Shown in pieces: positions 9,335 through 16,991 of a DNA stretch of 64,000 bases. Origin of the DNA: Scleromatobacter humisilvae (lineage in GTDB: Bacteria > Pseudomonadota > Gammaproteobacteria > Burkholderiales > Burkholderiaceae_C); NCBI RefSeq assembly GCF_023231945.1, contig NZ_JAJLJH010000001.1, positions 1,240,001-1,304,000 of the forward strand, given 5' to 3'. The number at the start of each line of letters is the position of its first letter. Positions within the stretch are counted from its first letter, which is position 1. The notes beneath the pieces were generated by a model. It was given only the letters and a program-made list of their open reading frames with translations. It ran no database searches and was not told the origin of the DNA. A program made the position numbers and the translations under genes.

Positions 9335-10009
9335 ATGAAATTCAGCGTCCCCGTCTTCCTGAGCCTCAACGCGGGCTATGTCGACACGGCCGGCTTCCTC
9401 GCGTTGCAGGGGCTGTTCACGGCGCACGTCACCGGCAACTTCGTGACGCTGGGCGCGGCGCTGGTGCTGGGCACCTCGGGCATCCTGGCCAAGCTGCTGG
9501 CGCTGCCGGTGTTCTGCGTGGTCATCCTCGTCACGCGGCTGCTCGCACCGGCCCTGCCGCGCCTGGGCCTGCCGGTGCTGCGCACGGTGCTGTGGCTCAA
9601 GCTCCTGCTGCTGGCGGCGGGCGCGGCGATGGCGATCTGGATCGGGCCGGTGCGCGACGCCGGCCAGCCGGCGGCCGTGGTCACCGGCATGCTGCTCGTG
9701 TCCGCGATGGCGATCCAGAACGCGATCTCGCGCATCCATCTCGGCACCGCGCCGCCCACCACACTGATGACGGGCACCACCACGCAGATGATGATCGACA
9801 TTGCCGACCTGCTGCGCGGCGGGTTGCAGGACGAGCAACGCGCCGCTGCCAGGGCCCGCCTCGGGCGCATGGGCGCCAACGTCGGCGCCTTCGCGCTCGG
9901 CTGCGCCGGCGGCGCGCTGCTGTTCAGCCAGTTCAGGATGGACTGCTTCGTCGTGCCGCCGCTCCTGGCCGTCATACCGCTGACGATGGCCGAGACGCGC
10001 GAACCGTGA
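9335..10009 (+). CDS. YoaK/DUF1275 family membrane protein
   Basis: A 224-residue inner-membrane protein with six predicted helices. Family signatures are the N-terminal LNAGYVDTAGFLAL, followed by AHVTGNFVTLG, and the central MAIQNAISR ... TTLMTGTTTQMMIDIADL. The DUF1275 family has no established function. It is monocistronic, with the next gene starting more than 200 bases downstream. Confidence 0.9.
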   Translation: MKFSVPVFLSLNAGYVDTAGFLALQGLFTAHVTGNFVTLGAALVLGTSGILAKLLALPVFCVVILVTRLLAPALPRLGLPVLRTVLWLKLLLLAAGAAMAIWIGPVRDAGQPAAVVTGMLLVSAMAIQNAISRIHLGTAPPTTLMTGTTTQMMIDIADLLRGGLQDEQRAAARARLGRMGANVGAFALGCAGGALLFSQFRMDCFVVPPLLAVIPLTMAETREP

Positions 10010-10155
10010 GCGCTCACTGACAGCCCAGGAGCTGCCCGTCGCGTCCAGGTTGCGGCGGAAGCGCCACAACAGGCCCGTCCTCTCGCTGGCAAAACCCTTG
10101 AACAAGGCGTCCGGCCTTGTCCTCATCGCTGCGGGTCTGTAAAGTCGCGGATCTG

Positions 10156-10174
10156 ATTGCGAATCAATCGCAAT
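10156..10174. promoter_or_regulatory. 19-bp perfect palindrome, Fur-box-like
   Basis: The sequence reads ATTGCGA-ATCAA-TCGCAAT, with 7-base arms in perfect inverted symmetry. Length, spacing and the TGCGAAT core resemble betaproteobacterial Fur boxes. It lies 53 bases before the peroxidase ATG, where it could overlap a promoter. Assignment to Fur is inference; another dimeric repressor is possible. Confidence 0.5.
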
Positions 10175-10226
10175 TGCACTACCAATCAGCGCCTGGCGAT
10201 CGGGTCACGCGCGGCATGCACAGACA

Positions 10227-11645
10227 ATGACGATTCCTGGCTTGGTTTCGGCTCCTGCGCCGAGAGGATGGGGGCTGGCGCTCTCGATGTGCCTGCTGCT
10301 CGCGGCCTGCGGCGGCGGCAGCGACTCCGCGCCACCGCCCGCGACCGGCAGCGGCGCCATCGCGCTGTCGGCCGCGGCGCAGCTGGGCCAGAAGATCTTC
10401 AACGACGCGACGCTGTCGGTCTCCGGCACGCAGTCGTGCGCGAGCTGCCACGTCACGGGCTCCGCGTTCGCCGAGGATGCGAGCGCCAGCGGCGTCGACC
10501 ACGGCTCGCCCGTGCCCATCGGCGGCGCCGGCATGAACCAGACCGGCTTCCGCAACACGCCCTCGCTGATGTACGCATCGCTGATCCCGGCGTTCACCAT
10601 CGACGCCGACGGCGGGCCCAACGGCGGCTTCTTCCGCGACGGCCGCGCCAACACGCTGGCCGACCAGGCCGTGCTGCCGTTCACCACGTCCTTCGAGATG
10701 GGCAATGCCGACGCGAGCGCCGTCATCGCGCGGCTCAAGACGCGGCCCTACCTCGCCGACTTCCAGGCGCTGTACGGCAGCGCGGTGCTGGACGACCCCG
10801 CGACCGCGCTCGCGCGCATGGGCCAGGCGCTCGCGGCCTTCGAGACGGAGGAGCCGTCGTTCCATCCGTTCTCGAGCAAGTACGACGCGTTCCAGAACGG
10901 CCAGGTCCAGCTCTCGGCACAGGAACTGCGCGGGCTCGCGCTGTTCAACAACGCCACCAAGGGCAACTGCAGCGCGTGCCATCCGAGCACCTCGGGCGAC
11001 GGCGTCCACCCGCCGATGTTCACCGACTTCAGCTACGACAACCTGGGCATCCCGCGCAACGGCCTGATCCCGGCCAACGCCGCGTCGGCGCCCGCGGGCA
11101 CGCCCGTCGACAGCGACGACGGCATCCAGGCGTACTACGACCTGGGCGTGTGCGGCCCGTTCCGCGAGCAGACCGTCAACTTCTTCAGCAACTGCGGCCA
11201 GTTCAAGGTGCCCACGCTGCGCAACATCGCCGTCACCGCGCCCTACTTCCACAACGGCCGCTTCACGACGCTGAAGGACGCGATCGGCTTCTACGTGCGG
11301 CGCGACACCAACCCCGAGGAGTGGTACCCGATGAACGCCGACGGCACGGTCACCAAGTTCGACGACCTGCCCGCGATCTACGGCGGCCAGTTCGTCGTGA
11401 CGCCGGGCGTCGTCGGCAGCGATGCCGGCTATCTCGGCAACGTCAACACGAGCGAGATTCCGTACAACCGCTCGATCGGCGACACGCCGGCCCTGTCGCC
11501 CGACGAGATCGACGACGTCATCACCTTCCTGTGCACGCTGACCGACGGCTACGACCCGGCCCATCCGGGCGCCCAGGTGCTGCCCGCGCAATGCCAGGCC
11601 GCCGTCCACGCGACGGCCGCCTTCCCGACTTCCCAGAGCCGCTGA
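10227..11645 (+). CDS. di-haem cytochrome c peroxidase / MauG-like lipoprotein
   Basis: A 472-residue exported lipoprotein (lipobox LLLAAC, Cys about residue 28, then a Gly/Ser linker) with two c-type haem motifs: CASCH at residues 71-75 and CSACH near residue 250. Family blocks include FFRDGRANTLADQA, GMNQTGFRNTPSLM and PTLRNIAVTAPYFHNGRF around the distal region. These are typical of bacterial cytochrome c peroxidases and MauG relatives, which use high-valent haem to reduce H2O2 or oxidise a protein partner. At 472 residues it is longer than the usual ~330-residue CcpA form. It is followed after five bases by a porin gene. Confidence 0.9.
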   Translation: MTIPGLVSAPAPRGWGLALSMCLLLAACGGGSDSAPPPATGSGAIALSAAAQLGQKIFNDATLSVSGTQSCASCHVTGSAFAEDASASGVDHGSPVPIGGAGMNQTGFRNTPSLMYASLIPAFTIDADGGPNGGFFRDGRANTLADQAVLPFTTSFEMGNADASAVIARLKTRPYLADFQALYGSAVLDDPATALARMGQALAAFETEEPSFHPFSSKYDAFQNGQVQLSAQELRGLALFNNATKGNCSACHPSTSGDGVHPPMFTDFSYDNLGIPRNGLIPANAASAPAGTPVDSDDGIQAYYDLGVCGPFREQTVNFFSNCGQFKVPTLRNIAVTAPYFHNGRFTTLKDAIGFYVRRDTNPEEWYPMNADGTVTKFDDLPAIYGGQFVVTPGVVGSDAGYLGNVNTSEIPYNRSIGDTPALSPDEIDDVITFLCTLTDGYDPAHPGAQVLPAQCQAAVHATAAFPTSQSR

Positions 11646-11650
11646 ACCCC

Positions 11651-13039
11651 ATGAAAAACACGCCTGCCGCCCTCGCCGCCCTGTCCCTGTGCCTGCTGAC
11701 GTCGGCCCGCGCCGCCGAGACGTCGCCCGACATCGCCGAAAAGCTGGCCAACCAGATCAACCAGATGCAGCAGCAGCTCGACGCGATGAAGCAGGAGCTG
11801 GCGCGCGTGAAGGCGCAGAACGACGCGCTCGCCGCCGCGCAGGCCAAGGCCGCCGCGGCGCCGCCGCCCGTCGTCGCGGCCGCGCCGGCTCCGGCGCCTG
11901 CGCCCGCCAGCGCCATCTCGCCCAACCTGGGCCTGTGGGGCTACGGCGAGATCTACTACACGCATCCGACCAAGGACAAGAGCCTGACCGAGGCCGACCT
12001 CGCGCGCGCCGTGTTCGGCATCGGCTACAAGTTCGACGACCGCACCAGCTTCAACTCCGAGTTCGAGGTCGAGCACGCGGTGGCCTCGTCGAGCGACGCC
12101 GGCGAGTTCGAGGTCGAGCAGTTCTACATCGACCACCAGCTGACCGACTCGATCAACGCCAAGGCCGGCCTGTACCTGATGCCCGTGGGCCTGCTCAACG
12201 AGCACCACGAGCCGACCAACTACTTCGGCGTGCAGCGCAACTTCGTCGAGACGCTGATCATCCCCAGCACCTGGCGCGAAGGCGGCCTCGGCCTGCACGG
12301 CACCAGCGACATCGGCCTGACCTGGGATCTGGGCGTCACCACCGGCCTGAACCTGGGCGGCTGGAACAACAGCCCCGAGGATCCGCAGTACCGCACGGCG
12401 CTGGACATGGAAGACAACGACATCGCGCCGATGCAGGCCATGCACCAGGAGCTGCAGCTGGCCAACGCGCAGCACCTGTCGCAGTACGCCGGCCTGAACT
12501 ACGTCGGCGTGCCGGGTCTGCAGCTGGGCGGCTTCGCGTTCACCGGCAACCTCGCGCTGCCCGCGGTGCCGGCCAACCTGCCGCAGTCGCGCCTGACGCT
12601 GTGGGAGACGCACGCGCGCTGGACACCGGGCAACGCCGACATCTCGGCCGTCTATGCGCGCGGCACGATCTCCAAGACGGCCACCTACAACCTCGACAAC
12701 ACCGGCGTGTCCAACCCGATCCCGTCGTCGTTCCTCGGCTACTACGTGCAGGGCGCCTACAAGGTGTGGGAAAGCGGCGGCGAGAAGCTGACGCCGTTCG
12801 TGCGCTGGGAGCACTACGACATGGGCGCCAGCTACGCCGGCATCGCCCCGGGCTTCTCGACCGTGCCCACCGGCCTGGCCTCCGACGGCAAGCCGTGGCC
12901 GCAGCCGCACGACCGCGTCTGGACGGCGGGCGCCAACTTCTACCTCAACCCGAACGTGGTGCTGAAGGCCGACTACCAGCGCTTCAACACCAACACCGAC
13001 CTGACCCGCTTCGACCTGGGTCTGGGCCTGGCGTTCTGA
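11651..13039 (+). CDS. outer-membrane porin-like protein with N-terminal coiled coil
   Basis: A 462-residue outer-membrane protein. It has a signal peptide (cleavage near ARAAE), then a coiled coil (IAEKLANQINQMQQQLDAMKQ ...), an Ala/Pro linker, and a beta-barrel of alternating strands ending with an aromatic terminal residue (LGLGLAF), as the BAM machinery requires. The layout is that of phosphate-selective porin (OprP/OprO)-type or DcaP-like trimeric channels, where the coiled coil projects into the periplasm. It is co-transcribed with the di-haem peroxidase upstream and ends just before a strong terminator. The solute is unknown. Confidence 0.8.
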   Translation: MKNTPAALAALSLCLLTSARAAETSPDIAEKLANQINQMQQQLDAMKQELARVKAQNDALAAAQAKAAAAPPPVVAAAPAPAPAPASAISPNLGLWGYGEIYYTHPTKDKSLTEADLARAVFGIGYKFDDRTSFNSEFEVEHAVASSSDAGEFEVEQFYIDHQLTDSINAKAGLYLMPVGLLNEHHEPTNYFGVQRNFVETLIIPSTWREGGLGLHGTSDIGLTWDLGVTTGLNLGGWNNSPEDPQYRTALDMEDNDIAPMQAMHQELQLANAQHLSQYAGLNYVGVPGLQLGGFAFTGNLALPAVPANLPQSRLTLWETHARWTPGNADISAVYARGTISKTATYNLDNTGVSNPIPSSFLGYYVQGAYKVWESGGEKLTPFVRWEHYDMGASYAGIAPGFSTVPTGLASDGKPWPQPHDRVWTAGANFYLNPNVVLKADYQRFNTNTDLTRFDLGLGLAF

Positions 13040-13054
13040 TCGTCACCGCGCTCG

Positions 13055-13085
13055 AAAAAAGGGATCGCCGCGGCGATCCCTTTTT
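13055..13085. terminator. bidirectional Rho-independent terminator
   Basis: A perfect 10-bp stem (GGGATCGCCG / CGGCGATCCC) is flanked by AAAAAA on the left and TTTTT on the right. It can therefore end transcription of the porin on the plus strand and of the convergent 87-residue protein gene on the minus strand. Confidence 0.93.
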
Positions 13086-13104
13086 GTCTGGCGCGTCGCG
13101 CGGC

Positions 13105-13368
13105 CTACTTGTGGCGGTTGGCGGCTTCGGCGGCCAGGCGCATCTGCTCCTCGGCCTCGCGCAGCAGCTTCTCGGCCTTGGCGGCGTGGCCGCCCATGTC
13201 GTACTCGTTGGCCGCCTGCGCCGCCTTCATCTTCTCGATCGCCGCCTGCGCGTTCTCGCGCGCGGCGATGATGTTCGGGTGCCCGGCTTCGGGGCCCGCG
13301 AACGCCGTGCCTGCCGCGGCCAGGGCGGCGCCGAGGGCCACCAGCGACATCGTCTTCCTGAAGGTCAT
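13105..13368 (-). CDS. small secreted helical protein (SmbP-like)
   Basis: An 87-residue exported protein. The ATG at 13368 has GGAGA just upstream and gives a clean signal peptide (VALGAALAAAGTAFAG). The mature ~60 residues are a two-helix bundle with His residues at GHPN and GHAAKAEKLL and many Glu/Lys. This resembles small metal-binding SmbP-type or DUF4398-like proteins, but the His content is low, so metal binding is a guess. It is convergent with the porin gene across the shared terminator. Confidence 0.75.
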   Translation of the reverse strand: MTFRKTMSLVALGAALAAAGTAFAGPEAGHPNIIAARENAQAAIEKMKAAQAANEYDMGGHAAKAEKLLREAEEQMRLAAEAANRHK

Positions 13369-13573
13369 GACTGTCTCCATCGGTTCGAAGCGCCGGCCGG
13401 GATGCCGGGCACGTCGTGCGGATTCAACGCCGCGCCCGCGCGGCGCGAAGTCAGTGGAACCACGGGGTGGCCAAGTTCAGCCTGGCGTCATTGCGGCGTC
13501 GCCGCCGTCACGTCCGCCGTCCCACCGGAAGGACGCCGCCAATGCCGAGGCGGCCTGCGCGAACCGGGTCGCG

Positions 13574-15148
13574 TCAATCGCGTGCCGGATAGCCCGTGAT
13601 GGCCCGGATGCGCGCGTACAGCGGCGCCAGCCGCGGGTACATCTTCTGGTAGACCTGCTCGTAGAGCTGGTCGTACAGCGCCGCGTTCCTCGCATCGGGC
13701 TCGAAGGTGCGCGCGACGCGCGTCATCGCGCGCACGGCGCTCGGGAAGTCGGCGTGCAGGCCCAGGCCCACCGCGCAGTCGATCGCCGCGCCCAGGCCGC
13801 TGGTCTCGTAGACGTGCGGCCGGCTGGCCGGCAGGCGGAAGATGTCGGCCGTCAGCTGCAGCGCGGCGTCGGACTGCGAGCCGCCGCCCGACACCCGCAG
13901 CTCGGTCAGCGCCACGCCCGTCTTCTTCTCGACGCGCTCGCGCCCGTCGCGCAGCGCGTAGCCCAGGCCCTCGAGGATCGCGCGGTAGACGTGCGCCCGC
14001 GTGTGGGCGTCGCCGAAGCCGATGATCGCGCCCTTGGCGTCGGGGCCGGGATGGCGGATGCCGGGCGTCCAGTACGGCTGCAGCACCAGGCCCAGCGAGC
14101 CGGGCGGCACCGCGGCGACGAGCTCGTCGAGCAGCGCCTCGGGCGCGACGCCGCGCTCCTGCGCCGCGTTGCGCTCGCGATCGCCGAACTGCTCCTTGAA
14201 CCAGCGCACCATCCAGTAGCCGCGGAAGATCTGCACCTCGCTGTCGAAGTGGTCGGGCAGGGCGGCCGGATAGGGCGGCACGAAGGACAGCGCCTCCGCG
14301 TATTTCCTCGTGCAGACATTGATGGTGGCCGTGGTGCCGTACGAGATGCCGCCGACGTGCGGCTCGAGGCAGCCCGAGCCCAGCACCTCGCAGGCCTTGT
14401 CGGCCGCCGCGGCGATCACGGGCGTGCCGGCGGGGATACCCGTGGCCGTACTCGCCGCGGCGCTGACGCGTCCCAGCGTCGAGCCGACGGGGCGCAGCTC
14501 GGGCAGCTGCTCGCGCCGCACGGAAAGCGCCTGCCACTTCCAGTCCGACGGCTTCGCCCACGCATGCGCCTTGAAGTCGAACGGCACGTAGCCCACCTGC
14601 GAACCGACCGAGTCGACGAACTCGCCGGTCAGCTTCCAGTTGATCAGCCCCGACAGCAGCAGCACCTTGTGCGTGCGCGCCCAGGCCGCGGGCTCGTTCT
14701 CGGCCCACCAGTTGACCTCGGCCTCTCGCTGGAAGTAGCGGATGGTGTCGGCGACGCCCGCGAGGCGGAATGCCGTGCGCCACGCCACGCCGATCTGCGG
14801 CACCTTCGCCGCGCGGCGCTGGTCGAGCCAGACCAGCGCGGGCAGCGCCGCGTTGCCCTGCGCGTCGATGGGCATGATGGTGCCGCGCTGCGTGGTCACC
14901 GTGACGCCGCGCACCCGCGCGGCGAGCTCCGGACGATCCAGCCACAGCTGGCGGCAGGCACGCGCGCTGGCGGCCCAGAAGCCGTCGACGTCGTGCGCCA
15001 TCCAGCCGGGTTGCTCGACGACGTAGTCGTCCAGCGCGAGCTGCGACTTCGCCACCAGGTTGCCGAGCGGGTCGAACAGCAGCGCGCGCACGCTCTGCGT
15101 GCCGCAGTCGATCGAGAGCAGGAGGTCGTCGGGACGGGCAACGGTCAT
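13574..15148 (-). CDS. FGGY-family carbohydrate (polyol) kinase
   Basis: A 524-residue sugar or polyol kinase. The N-terminal phosphate-1 motif is LLLSIDCGTQSVRALLFD, phosphate-2 is GGISYGTTATINVCT, and the adenosine motif is SGGGSQSDAALQLTADIF. These show the two-lobed FGGY/ASKHA fold that phosphorylates sugars or polyols such as glycerol, xylulose or erythritol. Its ATG overlaps the stop of the GlpD gene (ATGA, 15145-15148), so it is the last of four coupled genes. The combination with GlpD suggests a polyol phosphate feeding the dehydrogenase; the exact substrate is not visible. Confidence 0.92.
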   Translation of the reverse strand: MTVARPDDLLLSIDCGTQSVRALLFDPLGNLVAKSQLALDDYVVEQPGWMAHDVDGFWAASARACRQLWLDRPELAARVRGVTVTTQRGTIMPIDAQGNAALPALVWLDQRRAAKVPQIGVAWRTAFRLAGVADTIRYFQREAEVNWWAENEPAAWARTHKVLLLSGLINWKLTGEFVDSVGSQVGYVPFDFKAHAWAKPSDWKWQALSVRREQLPELRPVGSTLGRVSAAASTATGIPAGTPVIAAAADKACEVLGSGCLEPHVGGISYGTTATINVCTRKYAEALSFVPPYPAALPDHFDSEVQIFRGYWMVRWFKEQFGDRERNAAQERGVAPEALLDELVAAVPPGSLGLVLQPYWTPGIRHPGPDAKGAIIGFGDAHTRAHVYRAILEGLGYALRDGRERVEKKTGVALTELRVSGGGSQSDAALQLTADIFRLPASRPHVYETSGLGAAIDCAVGLGLHADFPSAVRAMTRVARTFEPDARNAALYDQLYEQVYQKMYPRLAPLYARIRAITGYPARD

Positions 15149-16779
15149 GGGGTGGGCACGCAGTAGCAGCTGGCAATGATGCGCGCGTAGCGCTCGCGCT
15201 GGTCGCGCCATTCTCCGGCAGACCAGCCGAGCGCCTCGCGCGCCACCGGTTCGAGACGTGGCAGGAGCGCGGCGGCGCCTTCGGGCAGCAGCAGGCCCAG
15301 GCGCGTGCGGCGCAGCAGCAGGTCGTCGAGGAAGCGAACCTGTTCGTGGCGCAGCGCCCAGTGCAGCTCGGCCCAGGGCGTGGCCGTGCCGGCGATGGGT
15401 TCGAGGTCGGCCGGCGCGGACTCGCGCAGCAGCACCCGCGCGTGGCGGCCGAAGCGTCCGGCGAGGCGGCTGCGCAGGCCGTGCGGAAGCGCGAGCAGTT
15501 CGGGCGCCTCGGGCTGGGGCGCGAAGATCGGGTCGGCCGCGCGATAGTCGAAGGCGTCGGCGCTGGTCGTCGCAGCGACGGCCGCATCGCCGGCGACGGA
15601 CGATGGCGCCAGGTAAGGCGCGGCGTGGCGCAGCGCGTCGAGCGCGTTGACACGGAAGGTCGTCAGCTTGCCGCCGGTGACCGTGATCAGGCCGTGCTCG
15701 TCGCGCACGACGTGCTCGCGCGGCGCCTTCGACGGATCGCCGCCGCCGGCGCGATCGTCGACCACCGGACGCACGCCGGCGAAGCTGCAGATCGCGTCGG
15801 CCGCGCGCAGGTCCAGGCGCGGGAAGGCCTGGCGCACCGCCTCGACGAGGTAGGCCGTCTCGTCGGCCGTGATGCTCGGCTCGATGTCGGGATCGTCGTG
15901 GTGGTCGAGGTCGGTCGTGCCCACCAGCGCGACGCCCTCCCACGGCGTCGCGAAGACAGGGCGGCCGTCGCGCGGGTGGTAGAGACTCACCGTCTGCGCG
16001 ACCGGCAACTTCCACAGCGGAAACACGAGATGGCTGCCGCGGAGAGGCCGCAGCATCGGCGTGCCCAGGCCGCGGCGCAGGCCGTCGGCCCAGAAGCCGG
16101 TGGCGTTGACGACGCAGCGCGCCCGCACCGCGCCGGTGAAGCCCGCGCCCTCGATGCGCGCACCGACGACGGTGCCCGGCTTCGGCGCGGCGCCGCCGTC
16201 GGCCGACAGCGACGACAGCGGCATGTCTGCGTCGCCCGCGCGCAGCAGCGACTTCACCGCCGCGCGGTTGACCACGCGCGCGCCGTGCTGCTGCGCCTCC
16301 TGCAGCACGCGCATCACCAGGCGCGCGTCGTCGGTCTTGGCGTCGAGGTAGCTGGACGCCCCCAGCAAGTGCGTGTCGTCCATGTGCGGCGCGAGCGCGC
16401 GCACCTCGTCGGGCGTGTGGAAGCCGCGCGTGCGCTGGCCGGCCATCGCGTCGTAGATCGCCAGACCCGTGACCATCGTGCGCCGGCTGGGGCTGCGGCC
16501 TTCGTAGTGGCCCATCAGGAAGCGCTGCGCCTCGACGAGCCCCGGCGCGTCCTGCAGCAGCCGGCCGCGCTCGCGCACCGATTCGCGCGTCAGGCCGAAC
16601 GCGCCCTCGCGCAGGTAGCGCAGGCCGCCGTGCACGAGCTTGGACGAGCGCGACGAGCTGCCCCACGCGAAATCGCGCGCCTCCACGAGCATCACGGCCA
16701 GGCCGCGGCGCGCCGCCTCCAGCGCGACGCCGGCCCCGGCGATGCCGCCGCCGACGACGAGGATGTCGACCTCGGTCAA
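15145..16779 (-). CDS. glycerol-3-phosphate dehydrogenase/oxidase (GlpD-like)
   Basis: A 544-residue FAD-dependent dehydrogenase that oxidises glycerol-3-phosphate (or a related polyol phosphate) at the membrane and passes electrons to quinone. The FAD-binding Rossmann motif is VVGGGIAGAG (residues 8-17). The GlpD signatures WGSSSRSSKLVHGGLRYL and, later, FAGVRPVVDD and TVTGGKLTTFR are intact. The C-terminal DAO_C domain is present. Translation starts with TTG at 16779, whose last bases overlap the stop of the 71-residue gene (TTGA). It shares a four-gene coupled unit with an AGPS-like oxidase and an FGGY kinase rather than with glpFK, so it may not be the housekeeping GlpD. Confidence 0.9.
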   Translation of the reverse strand: MTEVDILVVGGGIAGAGVALEAARRGLAVMLVEARDFAWGSSSRSSKLVHGGLRYLREGAFGLTRESVRERGRLLQDAPGLVEAQRFLMGHYEGRSPSRRTMVTGLAIYDAMAGQRTRGFHTPDEVRALAPHMDDTHLLGASSYLDAKTDDARLVMRVLQEAQQHGARVVNRAAVKSLLRAGDADMPLSSLSADGGAAPKPGTVVGARIEGAGFTGAVRARCVVNATGFWADGLRRGLGTPMLRPLRGSHLVFPLWKLPVAQTVSLYHPRDGRPVFATPWEGVALVGTTDLDHHDDPDIEPSITADETAYLVEAVRQAFPRLDLRAADAICSFAGVRPVVDDRAGGGDPSKAPREHVVRDEHGLITVTGGKLTTFRVNALDALRHAAPYLAPSSVAGDAAVAATTSADAFDYRAADPIFAPQPEAPELLALPHGLRSRLAGRFGRHARVLLRESAPADLEPIAGTATPWAELHWALRHEQVRFLDDLLLRRTRLGLLLPEGAAALLPRLEPVAREALGWSAGEWRDQRERYARIIASCYCVPTP

Positions 16780-16991
16780 TGCAGGTCCTCGCAGCCGCGC
16801 GGCGGCAGGCTGGCCTTGGCGTCCGCCGTGTCGCGCGGCGCGACCCGGCGCGCGGGCCGCGGGCCGACGAAGACGCTGCGACGCGCAGCCGGCTCCGGCT
16901 GCAATGCGGCCAACGCCGCGGCGACGACGCGCATCGCGACGGCCACGGGCGTGCGCGCACGCGCGAACGCGAGGCGGCGATCGATGCTCAT
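16776..16991 (-). CDS. 71-residue basic protein embedded in a coupled operon
   Basis: A small Arg/Ala-rich protein that I do not recognise. Its ATG overlaps the stop of the FAD oxidase gene (ATGA, 16988-16991) and its stop overlaps the TTG start of the dehydrogenase gene (TTGA), which argues for real translation. The N-terminal half could form an amphipathic helix (VAVAMRVVAAALAALQPE); the rest is Pro/Arg-rich and ends RGCEDLH. It could be a small subunit or adaptor, or simply a coupling ORF that keeps ribosomes moving. Confidence is limited because in such GC-rich DNA short frames arise easily. Confidence 0.5.
   Translation of the reverse strand: MSIDRRLAFARARTPVAVAMRVVAAALAALQPEPAARRSVFVGPRPARRVAPRDTADAKASLPPRGCEDLH

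Noticed and set aside
13574-16960. A continuous minus-strand frame that seems to fuse GlpD-region sequence to the FGGY kinase
   Set aside because: Its first half is a wrong frame of the GlpD gene; the kinase has its own ATG at 15148 overlapping the GlpD stop.
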